From Microcystis wesenbergii NRERC-220 (lineage in GTDB: Bacteria > Cyanobacteriota > Cyanobacteriia > Cyanobacteriales > Microcystaceae), in NCBI RefSeq assembly GCF_032027425.1, contig NZ_JAVSJA010000001.1:4538001-4602000 (forward strand): a DNA stretch of 64,000 nucleotides, in the 5' to 3' direction. Of the stretch, positions 37,059 through 46,944 are shown in pieces. A model generated the notes under the pieces. The model was not told the origin of the DNA. It made no database searches and saw only the letters and a list, made by a program, of their open reading frames with translations. Every line of letters begins with the position of its first letter. Position 1 is the first letter of the stretch. Made by a program: the position numbers and the translations under genes.

Positions 37059-38570
37059 ATGGCTGCCGATTCCTATAAAAGCCGACTGTTCAACCTGATC
37101 AACCGTCGCTTGATCCGTCTGAAAGATAACCTCGGCCGCGTCTCTCGTCGCGGACAAAATGCGATCGCTATTGCCCTGCAAATAGCCCTCTATCCCGTCT
37201 ATTTGCTGGTACAATCCCTGCGGATGACGGCTAATCAATTGGGGAACAGTCTCCAGAAACAATTATCACCCCCCGGAAAAGATGGGACGGATGCGATCAA
37301 AGAATTTCTCCACAGCTTATCCGACCAAGAAACGCCATTTATTGGCATAGCAGCCGATCTAGAGGATCAAGCTTTAGTTTTCGTCACTAACGATCACCAG
37401 ACTGTTAAAATCACCGATAATCAAACCCAAAGACAAATAGAAAAACAAATTAGGACGGCACTGGCTAACTACGCCCTCGAAAAACGGAAAATTAAGCGAT
37501 TAAATCCTCAATATCCGCCTTTATTACCGAATTTTACCGACAAAAATCCTGTCTTGCCTCCGATCCGTTGGTTTTGGAACCTACTACGCTGGGAACAACA
37601 GGGACAAATAGCGATCGCCATAAATCTCTTCCAGGAATCCCATCTCGTCAAAACCCCGACACCACCCTCCTTACCACTGCCTAATTTAAATTCTCAAGCG
37701 ATTTTAGAAGTTATTGACGAAAAATTAGCAATTTTCGAGGCTAAATTTCTCGCTATCTCCCCCGCAATCCCCAGCAGTTTTAGCCACACCTCTAACCCCC
37801 CTTCCGATCTCGTTAACCAGTCCCCGACTGTCGAGAAAAATTCCTCCTATCTCTGGCGACTTTATTGGTTAATTTATGCGGCGATCGAGCATTTCTGGGC
37901 AAAAGAGAAGAATAATTTAGAATATAGTGCTGATTCACCCGCTTTATCGGCAAAATATCCCCTAAGTCTTCCTAATTCTCTGCTGATCACCTTCAAGCAA
38001 CGTCTCCAGGATTGGCTAGAAAAACAAACCCAAGCGGATCCCTTCACGATCGGCAAACTCATCCAAGCGGCGATCGATCACTTCTTTTCCTCTCGCCAAT
38101 CCCTGACATTTTCCGCCGTCAGCGAGCAACCATGGCTAGAATCCGCCGATATCTTGGCTATTTCTCCCCAAGACTCCGAAAAACCGCGCCTTAACCCCGC
38201 TTATCCCCTTCCCCAGTCCCCAGGCACACCAGCTGAGCCTCATAGCACAAAAAAAGCTTTTAGTCAAGAAAAACAAAATAAATCTTTACAAAAAATCCCC
38301 CCGGCCGCTGCTGAAATTACCCCTGGAGAATCCCCCCCCGCAACTCAATTAGATCCCCGCTACACTAGGGAGATAATTCAACCAATTAACGAAGAATGGT
38401 TAGAAACCGAATCAACCCCCGTCGGCTACGTTAAACACCCCTTAGAACGGATTTTAGAGGGATTAGATGCGATTATTTTATGGGTGGAGGAATTAGTCAT
38501 TAAAATTTGGCGTTGGTTGCGGTACAATCGACGCATTCGCATTTCTAAATTGCTCAAACGCAAACGTTAA
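37059..38570 (+). CDS. Conserved cyanobacterial hypothetical protein, 503 aa
   Basis: No known domain recognised. The N-terminus is basic and amphipathic (SRLFNLINRRLIRLKDNLGR), followed by a hydrophobic segment (AIAIALQIALYPVYLLVQSL), compatible with membrane association. The middle is Pro/Ser-rich (about 330-430), so probably disordered. The C-terminus is basic and Trp-rich (WVEELVIKIWRWLRYN...ISKLLKRKR). The architecture suggests a peripheral membrane scaffold; function unknown. Confidence 0.8.
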   Translation: MAADSYKSRLFNLINRRLIRLKDNLGRVSRRGQNAIAIALQIALYPVYLLVQSLRMTANQLGNSLQKQLSPPGKDGTDAIKEFLHSLSDQETPFIGIAADLEDQALVFVTNDHQTVKITDNQTQRQIEKQIRTALANYALEKRKIKRLNPQYPPLLPNFTDKNPVLPPIRWFWNLLRWEQQGQIAIAINLFQESHLVKTPTPPSLPLPNLNSQAILEVIDEKLAIFEAKFLAISPAIPSSFSHTSNPPSDLVNQSPTVEKNSSYLWRLYWLIYAAIEHFWAKEKNNLEYSADSPALSAKYPLSLPNSLLITFKQRLQDWLEKQTQADPFTIGKLIQAAIDHFFSSRQSLTFSAVSEQPWLESADILAISPQDSEKPRLNPAYPLPQSPGTPAEPHSTKKAFSQEKQNKSLQKIPPAAAEITPGESPPATQLDPRYTREIIQPINEEWLETESTPVGYVKHPLERILEGLDAIILWVEELVIKIWRWLRYNRRIRISKLLKRKR

Positions 38571-38582
38571 TCGGGTCAGGAG

Positions 38583-39137
38583 TCACAGCTGCTGTTTTTG
38601 GCTATACCAATCGCGCCACAAGCTGGAACTACGAATCACCAGCCAGAGTAGCAATAAAGCGATTAAACCGCCATTTTCTGGGGCGCTGAGGGCAAAAAAC
38701 ACTAAAATAATACATAAAAACTCCTCGGCCAAAGTCACCCAAATCGGTAAACCGTGCAAACGAAAAAACCAGCCCACTTGTACTAACTTGATCACAAAAG
38801 CGAGTAATCCCCCCACTCCCGCAATTAACCAAAGGGGTTGCAGATTTAACTGCAACATTTTCACCATGGTTAAACTCATTAATGCGCCGACGAGCGGACT
38901 GATAAATAAAGAGATAATCTGTAGAACCCGCTGCCCCAAAAGACTCTTGGAACCAAACAACTCGAATAACGACCAACTAACCAAAATCGCCAGTAAAACT
39001 TGAGGATGAAGACGCGATAATAACGGGACATCCTGCCAGAGATTAGTTCGTAGCAAACCAATAACCAACAACGGTAAAGCGGTGCGTAGACCCGCCGCCG
39101 CCGCCGCCGAAAGTACCGCTAAAATTCCAATTAACAT
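38583..39137 (-). CDS. DUF4126 membrane protein
   Basis: A 184-aa protein with about five hydrophobic segments, starting MLIGILAVLSAAAAAGLRTA, the Gly/Ala-rich N-terminus typical of DUF4126, and LISPLVGALMSLTMVKMLQL in the middle. No function is established. It converges on the previous gene with 12 nt between stops. Confidence 0.8.
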   Translation of the reverse strand: MLIGILAVLSAAAAAGLRTALPLLVIGLLRTNLWQDVPLLSRLHPQVLLAILVSWSLFELFGSKSLLGQRVLQIISLFISPLVGALMSLTMVKMLQLNLQPLWLIAGVGGLLAFVIKLVQVGWFFRLHGLPIWVTLAEEFLCIILVFFALSAPENGGLIALLLLWLVIRSSSLWRDWYSQKQQL

Positions 39138-39449
39138 AGATTTCAGTTAAACTAAGACGCATTTTCACCGCCTATCCTTAGATTAGTTCAATCTCCCCCC
39201 CCCAACCCCCCCAACCCCCACGACATCGGGGGGTGGGGGGTGGGGGGTTGCCCCTTGCAAGAGCGCCTCATCTCCACAAGCAATTTAAAATTGAAATATT
39301 TGGCGTATTCTTCTCCATTCTATATTTTCCGAGCGAGCGACAAAGGTTAAAATTTGGGAAACACTGCAATATGCTGGCAGTCATCCTGGCTAAAAACACG
39401 CTATTTTATTAACTTAATAGTAACCGCGCTTTAGGAGTAAGCAGTTTTC
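39138..39449. other. Intergenic region with a C/G-tract palindrome
   Basis: 312 nt without a gene. Around 39195-39255 a run of CCCCCAACCCCC pairs with GGGGGGTGGGGGG across CGACATCGG, the same core as in the MITE at 14.96 kb, suggesting a shared short element family. Confidence 0.6.
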
Positions 39450-41507
39450 ATGGACTCCCTGACAACCCTCCAATGTCAAAACCTAACTTGTCTAGCTCAG
39501 AACCCTCTCACTAATAGATTCTGTGAAAAATGCGGTACTCCTTTAGTTAAGCGTTATTTATGGATGATGGGTGATTGGGTGAGAACCTATTATCGTGTTG
39601 GTGAGCTAATTGATAATCGTTATTTGGTCAAACAACCCCAAATTGTTCTTGATACTAAACCCGCTCAAGCACCCCAAGCACCGGAAGAACCTCCTAGCTG
39701 GATTTCCCTCTACCTAAAATTGTTACCCTTCCATCTCCACATTCCCCAAATCTACGGCTATATTCCCAGTCCCGATGAACGCTTAAATATGGACATCTGG
39801 CTATTGGAATACGGCACTATTCCCCTCGATGAAACGGGAGAATTAATTTATCCGCAACTATTGCCCACTCTGGCCGAGGTTTGGTCGCAAGCTTCCGATT
39901 TAAGGCAAATTCACTGGTTATGGCAAATGGCCAAACTCTGGCATCCCCTCCAGAAAAAAGCCGTGGTCTCTAGTCTGCTCAACCCTTCTCTGACGAGAGT
40001 GAATAATCAGCTGCTGCAATTGCTGGAATTAAGCAAAGACGAGGCTGCCGCTCCCAAGTTAAAAGATTTAGGGGTCCTGTGGGCCGGTCTGATCCCGACG
40101 GCAGCCGCTAATATTCAAGATTTTCTCGCATCCCTGACCCAAGAGCTAGAATCGGGTGATCTCGATCGCCCGGAATCCCTGATCGCTATCCTCGATTATG
40201 CACTACAGCACTACGGTGCAGGTCAAGAACGCAGCTATGAGATTTTCACCTGTACCGATACCGGTCCGCTGCGGGAACACAACGAGGATGCCTGTTATCC
40301 CCCGGCTAATCAGGCCATAACCCTCGCTCATGGTCAAAATCCCTTCGACAAAGCTCAGGGCAAGCCCCTGGCGATTGTCTGTGATGGCATCGGCGGTCAG
40401 GAAGGAGGCGAAATCGCTGCTCAATTGGCGATCAAAACCCTGCCTAGGGAAATTAATCCCAGTCCCACGAGTGATATTGAAGTCTATCCCGATAGTCACA
40501 GTCTGGCCCTCGAACAGGCGATTCGTGTCACCAATGATCTGATCAGTCAACGCAATGATCAGGAGTTAAGACAAGATCGTCAGCGCATGGGTACTACTCT
40601 CGTCATGGCTTTTGCCCACGATCAGGAAATGTACGCAGCCCATGTGGGGGATTCCCGCCTCTATTGGATTACTGCCCACAGTTGTCATCAAGTGACGGTG
40701 GATGATGATCTCGCTTCCAGGGAAGTGAAATTAGGCTATCTCCTCTATCGTGATGCCATACAGTATCCCAACGCCGGGGCCTTGGTGCAAGCTTTGGGCA
40801 TGAGTAGCGCCAATAATCTCCATCCCACCGTTCAGAGGTTGATTGTTGATCAAGATTGTGTTTTTCTCCTCTGTTCCGATGGTTTAAGTGATTACGATCG
40901 GGTAGAACAATACTGGGACAGTGAAATTGTGCCTCTTTTGCAAGGGGAGAAAACCGTGACAGCCGTGGGGGAAAGTTTATTACAACTAGCTAACCAGAAA
41001 AACGGTCACGATAACTCCACCATCGCCCTAGTTTATTGTCGGGTAGTTCCTGCGGCTGAACCTGTCACGCCTTTAGTTTATGCTGAGGCCAAAGAACGGA
41101 TTATTCCCGATCTTAATGACCAAGATTTCGATCACAGCGAGGAAACCTACTCCGAAGAAGAAGTGGTGACTTCAATACCCACTCCCCCCCCTGCATCTTC
41201 TTCTGTTCCTAGTCCTACCTCTCCCCCCGCACCCACTAACGTTTCTCCCCCGATGGGAGCGATCGCTGTCGGTGTTCTCGGTTTGCTTGCCGCGATCGCT
41301 TGGCAATTCCTGAGTCCTTATCCCGCTTCCAATCCATCGATTTCTCCCGCACCCGTCACCAGTCCCACGACCGGGACGACACCTCCCGCACCTGTCACCG
41401 GTCCGAGTCCGGTGACGACACCTCCCGCACCTGTCACCGATTCTAGTCCCACGACCGGGACGACACCTCCCGCACCTGTCACCGGTCCGAGTCCCCCCAA
41501 TCCCTAA
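39450..41507 (+). CDS. Zinc-ribbon PP2C-type Ser/Thr phosphatase, membrane-anchored
   Basis: A 685-aa protein. N-terminal zinc ribbon CQNLTCLAQNPL...FCEKCGTPL (residues 8-31), an intermediate region, then PP2C from about 260: DTGPLREHNEDACYPP, IVCDGIGGQEGGE, MGTTLVMAFAH, HVGDSRLYW, CSDGLSDYD, NGHDNSTIALV supply the metal-binding Asp residues. Then a Pro-rich stretch, one TM helix (AIAVGVLGLLAAIAWQFL) and a repeated PAPVTGPSP tail. An interspersed-repeat word (CCCTTCGACAAAGCTCAGGG, 40341-40360) is translated in frame between motifs as PFDKAQGK. Dephosphorylates Ser/Thr phosphoproteins; the target is unknown. Confidence 0.92.
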   Translation: MDSLTTLQCQNLTCLAQNPLTNRFCEKCGTPLVKRYLWMMGDWVRTYYRVGELIDNRYLVKQPQIVLDTKPAQAPQAPEEPPSWISLYLKLLPFHLHIPQIYGYIPSPDERLNMDIWLLEYGTIPLDETGELIYPQLLPTLAEVWSQASDLRQIHWLWQMAKLWHPLQKKAVVSSLLNPSLTRVNNQLLQLLELSKDEAAAPKLKDLGVLWAGLIPTAAANIQDFLASLTQELESGDLDRPESLIAILDYALQHYGAGQERSYEIFTCTDTGPLREHNEDACYPPANQAITLAHGQNPFDKAQGKPLAIVCDGIGGQEGGEIAAQLAIKTLPREINPSPTSDIEVYPDSHSLALEQAIRVTNDLISQRNDQELRQDRQRMGTTLVMAFAHDQEMYAAHVGDSRLYWITAHSCHQVTVDDDLASREVKLGYLLYRDAIQYPNAGALVQALGMSSANNLHPTVQRLIVDQDCVFLLCSDGLSDYDRVEQYWDSEIVPLLQGEKTVTAVGESLLQLANQKNGHDNSTIALVYCRVVPAAEPVTPLVYAEAKERIIPDLNDQDFDHSEETYSEEEVVTSIPTPPPASSSVPSPTSPPAPTNVSPPMGAIAVGVLGLLAAIAWQFLSPYPASNPSISPAPVTSPTTGTTPPAPVTGPSPVTTPPAPVTDSSPTTGTTPPAPVTGPSPPNP

Positions 41508-41631
41508 TTCCCACTTCCCCACTTCCCCACTTACCCACTTCCCTATATGTGGCTGAAGATTAATCGGCTTGTCGGGGGTTGCCAGAGCGAGTTAAGATAA
41601 AATGCCCGATTAACTGCCGAGTCTATCATAT

Positions 41632-42681
41632 ATGGTTGATGCTGCCACGTTCTCCTCCGACACCTCCGCGATCATTGATGCCTTTGAAACACCTCTAGAG
41701 TTTAACTTTCAACTGCCGGATCCCGAAGATGAAACCATCCAAGATCATGACTTTCAGCAGCAACTGGATTCTTTTTGGCAAGTCTGCGATCGCTTTGATT
41801 TGCAAACGGAAATCTGGCGGGGGCGAATTTTGCGAGCTATTCGCGACCGGGAAAAGCAAGGCGGTGATAGTCGGGGTACAGGCTTTTTAAACTGGTTAAA
41901 AAAGCGAGAAATCACTAAAAGTCAAGCTTATGCTCTGATTCAATTGGCTAATAGTGCCGATACTCTCCTGGCGGAAGGACAACTGGATCCCGATAGTATC
42001 AATAATTTTAGTAAACGCGCCTTCGTAGAAACGGCCAAATCTGCCCCGGAAATTCAAAAATTAGTCAGTGATGCAGCCCGACAAGGGGAGAGAATTACCC
42101 GTCGGGAAGTGAAGCAATTGGCCGATGAATGGACGGCGATGAGTTCAGACTTACTACCCGATGAAGTGAAAGAAAAAGCCAGCGACGGCAGTTTACCGGC
42201 GCGTCATCTCGCCCCCTTAGTCAAAGAATTAGAAAAGTTACCCGATACTCATATCGACACTCTCCGCCAAGAAATCGCCGCTAATCCCGATGTGGACACG
42301 GTAAAATTAATCACCTCGGAAGCACGCAGTTTAGCCAAATATCTCGATGCGGCGGCCCAAGTACAAACTCTCCGACGGGGTAATTTAGATATCGAAATGG
42401 CTCTAGAAGAAGCTTTGCGCGTCGATTGTCTAAATACGGCGGCGGACCTGGTTAAACAAGCCACACAATTAGAGCAAGCCGTAGCTAAACTTTATACTAC
42501 TTGGAAACGTTTAGGTAGTTTGTCCGATCGCCTCTATGTGGATACGGGAGCAAGTAATCCCCATCTGCGATCGATGTTAACCTGTTTGGAAAGTTTAACC
42601 AGTGAAGTGATCGAAGTAGAACTGGATGAAGGTGGGCAAAAAATGGTACGTTTACGCATTATCAGCGATGGGGGAAGTTAG
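41632..42681 (+). CDS. Conserved cyanobacterial hypothetical (DUF3102-like N-terminus)
   Basis: A 349-aa, Glu/Leu/Ala-rich, all-helical protein. Residues about 55-110 (TEIWRGRILRAIRDREKQGG; GFLNWLKKREITKSQAYALI) resemble the DUF3102 pattern seen in plasmid or chromosome-partition-associated proteins; the remaining two thirds are helical with no motif. Probably cytoplasmic; DNA binding is an inference. Confidence 0.7.
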   Translation: MVDAATFSSDTSAIIDAFETPLEFNFQLPDPEDETIQDHDFQQQLDSFWQVCDRFDLQTEIWRGRILRAIRDREKQGGDSRGTGFLNWLKKREITKSQAYALIQLANSADTLLAEGQLDPDSINNFSKRAFVETAKSAPEIQKLVSDAARQGERITRREVKQLADEWTAMSSDLLPDEVKEKASDGSLPARHLAPLVKELEKLPDTHIDTLRQEIAANPDVDTVKLITSEARSLAKYLDAAAQVQTLRRGNLDIEMALEEALRVDCLNTAADLVKQATQLEQAVAKLYTTWKRLGSLSDRLYVDTGASNPHLRSMLTCLESLTSEVIEVELDEGGQKMVRLRIISDGGS

Positions 42682-42717
42682 ATGCTTTGTTGGCGGTTGG
42701 GTGTCTTGAAGCCATCA

Positions 42718-42760
42718 GGAGTCAGTATTCAGTATTCAGTATTCAGAAGTCAGTATTCAG
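42718..42760. repeat. Tandem GTCAGTATTCA repeats
   Basis: Four to five copies of CAGTATT(CAG) units between the hypothetical gene and the SpoIID gene; a variant relative of the GATAACT tracts. Confidence 0.6.
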
Positions 42761-42882
42761 GAGATTGTTTTTATTTATTCTCCCTGCTCCCACTTCCTAA
42801 CCCCTATCCCCTAACGGCTTGCTGCTATAATCTCTGAATATCCTCAACTTTTATGAAAACTTATTAACAGATACTTGACTTT

Positions 42883-44481
42883 ATGCTAAAAATCAAGGAA
42901 AAAAAAGCAATAATTAGCATCGGTTCCATAACTGCGGCGATCTTGCTCAGTTTAACCCTAATTCCTGCCGCTATAGCCAAGGATGTCCTTCTGAGAGTGG
43001 GCATTGTCCAACGTTTTGGCGATGAAGCCAAGGAAAAATTAACCCTGAGTAGTACCAGTGGTGATAATCTCACCCTGCGCGTGCTGGGAGAAGATGGCCA
43101 ATCCCAAACCCTGCAAACCAATCGCCTACAATTAGAAGTTATTCCCCGTCCCCTCGCTTCTCCCATCCTGCAAGAAAAAGTCATTTTAAGCGACCACGCC
43201 ACCTTTGAAACCGCCGAAAATAGTGCCAAAAATTGGGCAAAAATGGGCATTAAAGTGGAAATTACCCAACCCGGACGCTGGCAGGTTTGGGCAAAGCGAG
43301 AAGTTTATGAAAATCCCCTAGTGCGACGTTGGTTGTTGACCAGTTTGCAAACCAAAGGCCACAATCAACCCTATATTAATAGTGTTTTACTCAAAGAAAA
43401 GCCGCAAGTTTCTTTCCAGATCAACGGGGTGCGCTATTTTCCCAAAGAATTAGAAATCGAGAGCCAAAAAAACCTGATTCAAGTCACCCATAGCCCCGAG
43501 CAGGTACGTTTGTACGGGGGAACTATGCGCCTACAGCCCAACGCCTACGGCACTTTTACCCTAGTTAATAACGTTCCCCTCGAAACCTACCTGCGTGGGG
43601 TTGTACCCCACGAAATCGGTCATGATGCCCCGGAAAGTGCCACCCAGGCGCAAACTATTATCGCCCGTACCTACGCCCTCCGCAATCGCCGCCGTTTTCA
43701 AGCCGATAATTACGAACTCTGTGCCGATACCCATTGTCAAGTTTATTATGGATTGACGGGAACTAATCCCCGGGCTGATCAAGCGATCGCAGCCACGCGA
43801 GGCCTGGTTTTAACCTACCAAAATGAGTTAGTGGATGCCCTTTATTCCTCCACCACCGGCGGAATAACTGCCCTTTTTAGTGATGTTTGGGATGGGGAAG
43901 AAAGACCTTATCTCCGGGCAGTGGTGGACTCCCCTAATCGAGTCTGGGATCTGTCGAAACAATCCCTCGCTAATGAGACAACTTTTCGCCAGTTTATTAA
44001 TCTTAAAGATGGTTTTAATGAGACGGGGCGACGGGTTTTTCGCTGGCAAAAACAAGCTTCTTTAGCTGATTTGAGTCAAGACCTAGAAACCTATCTAAAA
44101 CGCAGAAAACATCCCCTCGCCCATTTCCAGAAAATCCAATGGATGGAAGTGACTAAGCGCTCTCCTTCCGGTCGGATTCTTACTATGACCATTCAAACCG
44201 ATAAGGGGATTTTGGAACTGCATAAAAATGAGGTGCGTAGTGCTTTGGAACCGCCTCGCAGTACCCTATTCTACATCGATCCTATCTACGATACCAATCG
44301 ACAGATCCAGGGTTATAACTTTATTGGTGGCGGTTTCGGCCACGGGGTAGGATTAAGTCAATTTGGTTCCTATAATTTAGCCCGTTTGGGTTGGTCTCCC
44401 GAACAAATTCTCGCTTTCTATTATCCCGGCACCACCATTCAACCTCTCAATAATTCGATTGTCTTTTGGCGAGGAAATTAA
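42883..44481 (+). CDS. SpoIID/LytB-domain protein
   Basis: A 532-aa exported protein. N-terminal signal-type segment (KAIISIGSITAAILLSLTLI ending PAAIAK). The SpoIID domain spans about 215-490: NNVPLETYLRGVVPHEIG, TQAQTIIARTYALRNR, GLVLTYQNELVDALYSSTTG and GGGFGHGVGLSQFGSYNLAR. SpoIID proteins are lytic transglycosylases acting on denuded peptidoglycan glycan strands; in cyanobacteria such proteins are linked to cell-wall remodelling. ATG start at 42883. Confidence 0.9.
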   Translation: MLKIKEKKAIISIGSITAAILLSLTLIPAAIAKDVLLRVGIVQRFGDEAKEKLTLSSTSGDNLTLRVLGEDGQSQTLQTNRLQLEVIPRPLASPILQEKVILSDHATFETAENSAKNWAKMGIKVEITQPGRWQVWAKREVYENPLVRRWLLTSLQTKGHNQPYINSVLLKEKPQVSFQINGVRYFPKELEIESQKNLIQVTHSPEQVRLYGGTMRLQPNAYGTFTLVNNVPLETYLRGVVPHEIGHDAPESATQAQTIIARTYALRNRRRFQADNYELCADTHCQVYYGLTGTNPRADQAIAATRGLVLTYQNELVDALYSSTTGGITALFSDVWDGEERPYLRAVVDSPNRVWDLSKQSLANETTFRQFINLKDGFNETGRRVFRWQKQASLADLSQDLETYLKRRKHPLAHFQKIQWMEVTKRSPSGRILTMTIQTDKGILELHKNEVRSALEPPRSTLFYIDPIYDTNRQIQGYNFIGGGFGHGVGLSQFGSYNLARLGWSPEQILAFYYPGTTIQPLNNSIVFWRGN

Positions 44482-44604
44482 GCAGTTATCAGCTTGTGAA
44501 GGCAAGAGGCAAGAGGCAAAAGGCAGGAGTCAGGAGATAGGGTGATAGGGTTTTGGGGTGATAGGGTGATGAGACAGCTTTCTCACTTCCCCATCTTCCC
44601 ACTT

Positions 44605-44650
44605 CCCACACCCTATCCCCACGAAAAACTTTTTCAGCAGACCCTAAGTA
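44605..44650. repeat. Partial copy of the 234-bp MITE end
   Basis: CACACCCTATCCCCACGAAA and AACTTTTTCAGCAGACCCTA match one end of the elements at 50461 and 54938, but the remainder is absent. Confidence 0.55.
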
Positions 44651-44671
44651 GATCAAATATTTGACTAAATT

Positions 44672-45361
44672 TTACATCGGTAAACGCTGAATATCTCGGT
44701 TAGAACCAATCACCACCATTGCTAAATCTTTGTATAATCTTTCTTGGGGATTGGGGTTAATCTTGAATTTTTCCGCATTACCGACAGCGACAATATTTAA
44801 CCCATAACGATTACGAATTTCTAACTCTGCTAGGGTTTTACCGTGAAAAGCTTCTGGGACTTTTAACTCGACAATACTATGTTCGGGATCGAGATCAAAT
44901 CGTTCTAAAATTGATGGTCTAGTCAAACGGTGCGCTAACTCACAACCGGCATCGTATTCGGGAAAAACTACTAAATCTGCACCAACTTTCTTGAGTAATT
45001 TTCCATGGATTTCTGTGGAGGCTTTAGCTGCGACAAAATTAACCCCTGCTTCCTTACAATTGAGAGTAGTAATGATACTTTCTTCAACGTATTTACCAAT
45101 AGCGACAATCACCGTATCGGTTTCAAAAATTCCCGCTTCTCGCAGAGCGTTAGGTTTGGTAGAATCAAGCTCGATCGCATTATCTACTATTCGATCAGAT
45201 AACGCTTGTGCTACTAATCCTTCTTCAATATCTGTCGCTACCACTTGATAACCTTGTTTGCGTAAGGTTTCACAGACAGCGCGCCCAAATCTGCCTAATC
45301 CGATGACGGCAAATTGACGATTTTGGGGACGCATACTACTAAAAAATTTAATTGATTGCAT
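44672..45361 (-). CDS. ktrA: KtrA regulatory subunit of the K+/Na+-dependent Ktr transporter
   Basis: A 229-aa RCK-type NAD-binding subunit (TrkA-N fold). FAVIGLGRFGRAVCETLRKQ gives the GxGxxG dinucleotide site near the start; TKPNALREAGIFETDTVIVA, EYDAGCELAHRLTRPSILE and a C-terminal TrkA-C-like domain (IVELKVPEAFHGKTLAELEI) follow. It gates the KtrB channel in response to nucleotides. The ktrB gene is upstream on the same strand, about 240 nt away; whether they share a transcript is unclear because a heptamer tract and repeat words lie between. Starts at Met 45361 or Met 45334. Confidence 0.9.
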   Translation of the reverse strand: MQSIKFFSSMRPQNRQFAVIGLGRFGRAVCETLRKQGYQVVATDIEEGLVAQALSDRIVDNAIELDSTKPNALREAGIFETDTVIVAIGKYVEESIITTLNCKEAGVNFVAAKASTEIHGKLLKKVGADLVVFPEYDAGCELAHRLTRPSILERFDLDPEHSIVELKVPEAFHGKTLAELEIRNRYGLNIVAVGNAEKFKINPNPQERLYKDLAMVVIGSNRDIQRLPM

Positions 45362-45418
45362 AAGAAGTTAAACTGTTACGCATTTAAAATGCTGGTGTCA
45401 ATGATTGAGGAGACAGGA

Positions 45419-45598
45419 GAAACTGATAACTGATAACAAAGGCCGAAACTAAAACCTAATTGGTTAAGCTAAAAGCTTTGATGAGCTTAGTTTCTAACCT
45501 TCTTTTTAGGTAGGAGAATTGCCAGATTCTGTCTTTTGCCTCTTGCCTGTTGCCTCTTGCCTTCAGAAACTGATAACTGATAACTGATAACTGATATT
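45419..45598. repeat. Heptamer tracts between ktrB and ktrA
   Basis: AACTGATAACTGATAAC near 45420-45437 and a second tract at 45571-45597 directly after the ktrB stop, plus TTTTGCCTCTTGCCTGTTGCC words (45533-45563). Same repeat family as the other GATAACT tracts. Confidence 0.75.
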
Positions 45599-45600
45599 AA

Positions 45601-46935
45601 TTATCCCACTAAAAGGTTTTCTTCGGGGTAATTAATAACTGTTGGTTTCGGATCGCCGATGATAGCCGCTATTAAAAGTATAACTCCCACCCGTCCCAGA
45701 TACATCATAAAAACAATAATTAACTTAGAAATCGGCGATAGGGCGGCGGTTATCCCCGTAGATAGTCCGACAGTTCCAAAGGCAGAAACCACCTCAAAAA
45801 ACAGTTGAATCATTTTAAAATCTGTCTCCACAAATGAGATAGCTAGGGTGGAGATAATAATCGCTATAACCGAACCAAAAACCACCGCCATTGACTTTAA
45901 AATTAACGGCATAGGAATGCGCCTTTGATAGAGAGTTACTTCTTCACGACCTCTTAAAACCGAGCGGGTACAATTATATAAAATCCTAAAAGTTGTGGTT
46001 TTAATACCTCCCCCTGTACCGCTAGGACTGGCACCAATAAACATCAAAGCCATGGTAATTAATAAACCTTCTACGGAAATTTTACCGATATCAATGGTAT
46101 TAAATCCTGCTGTTCTCGATGTTACCGATTGGAACCAAGCGGCCAGCAATTTATCTTTAATTGATAAATTAGCCAAAGTGTCACCATTTCCCTGTTCAGT
46201 AAGTAAAAAAGCCAAGGTTCCCATCACTAATAAAAATATAGTTGTGCTGATAGCAACTTTATAGTTAAGAGAAAAAACAAAGCCTTTTCTTTTATATTGA
46301 AAGCGGTAAATAAACCAAGTGTAAAACTCGATAATTACCTGATAACCGATACCTCCAAAAATGATCAATCCTGTGATAGATAAGTTAATAATAATTGAAG
46401 ACTGATAGGACATCAAATTATCTTTAAACAAGCCAAAACCCGCATTATTCCAAGCACTAATACTATGGAATAGAGACAACCACACCGCATATCTAAAATC
46501 ATACTTTTGGGCGAAGACAGTTAACATAATCAAGGTTGCTGTTAACTCAAAAACTAGAGTAGTAGCAATCACTGATTTCATTAAACTTTGACTACCTTGT
46601 AGGAAAGGTCGATCGAAGGATTCTTGAATCGCTAACTTCTGTCTCAGGTCAAATTTTCGCCCAATTAATAACATTAAAAAAGTGGTAGTGGTCATATAAC
46701 CCAAACCCCCCACTTGCACTAATAAGGCAATAAATAATTGACCCCAAAAAGAAAAATAAGTACCCGTATCTACTACAGCTAAACCGGTGACACAGACAGC
46801 AGAAGTGGAGGTAAAGAGGGCAACAATTGGGTCATTCCAAGTGCCGCTGGTGGTAGAAACAGGCAACATCAACAGGGAAGTTCCCGCTAAAATTACCGCA
46901 ATAAATCCCAAGCAAATTGTCCGGGCAATCGTCAT
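45601..46935 (-). CDS. ktrB: KtrB membrane subunit of K+ uptake system
   Basis: A 444-aa TrkH/KtrB channel-transporter. The four pore-loop repeats are visible: FTSTSAVCVTGLAVVDTG, FHSISAWNNAGFGLF, WFQSVTSRTAGFNTID and VVSAFGTVGLSTGITA. Na+-stimulated K+ uptake, important for osmotic stress responses. It lies 9 nt after the dgdA/ktrE gene on the same strand, the same order as slr1508-slr1509 in Synechocystis, from memory. Confidence 0.95.
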   Translation of the reverse strand: MTIARTICLGFIAVILAGTSLLMLPVSTTSGTWNDPIVALFTSTSAVCVTGLAVVDTGTYFSFWGQLFIALLVQVGGLGYMTTTTFLMLLIGRKFDLRQKLAIQESFDRPFLQGSQSLMKSVIATTLVFELTATLIMLTVFAQKYDFRYAVWLSLFHSISAWNNAGFGLFKDNLMSYQSSIIINLSITGLIIFGGIGYQVIIEFYTWFIYRFQYKRKGFVFSLNYKVAISTTIFLLVMGTLAFLLTEQGNGDTLANLSIKDKLLAAWFQSVTSRTAGFNTIDIGKISVEGLLITMALMFIGASPSGTGGGIKTTTFRILYNCTRSVLRGREEVTLYQRRIPMPLILKSMAVVFGSVIAIIISTLAISFVETDFKMIQLFFEVVSAFGTVGLSTGITAALSPISKLIIVFMMYLGRVGVILLIAAIIGDPKPTVINYPEENLLVG

Positions 46936-46944
46936 ATAAATTCC

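Noticed and set aside
41172-41522. Gly/Arg-rich minus-strand frames opposite the phosphatase tail
   Set aside because: Mirror of the Pro/Thr repeat in the PP2C protein, with no independent support.
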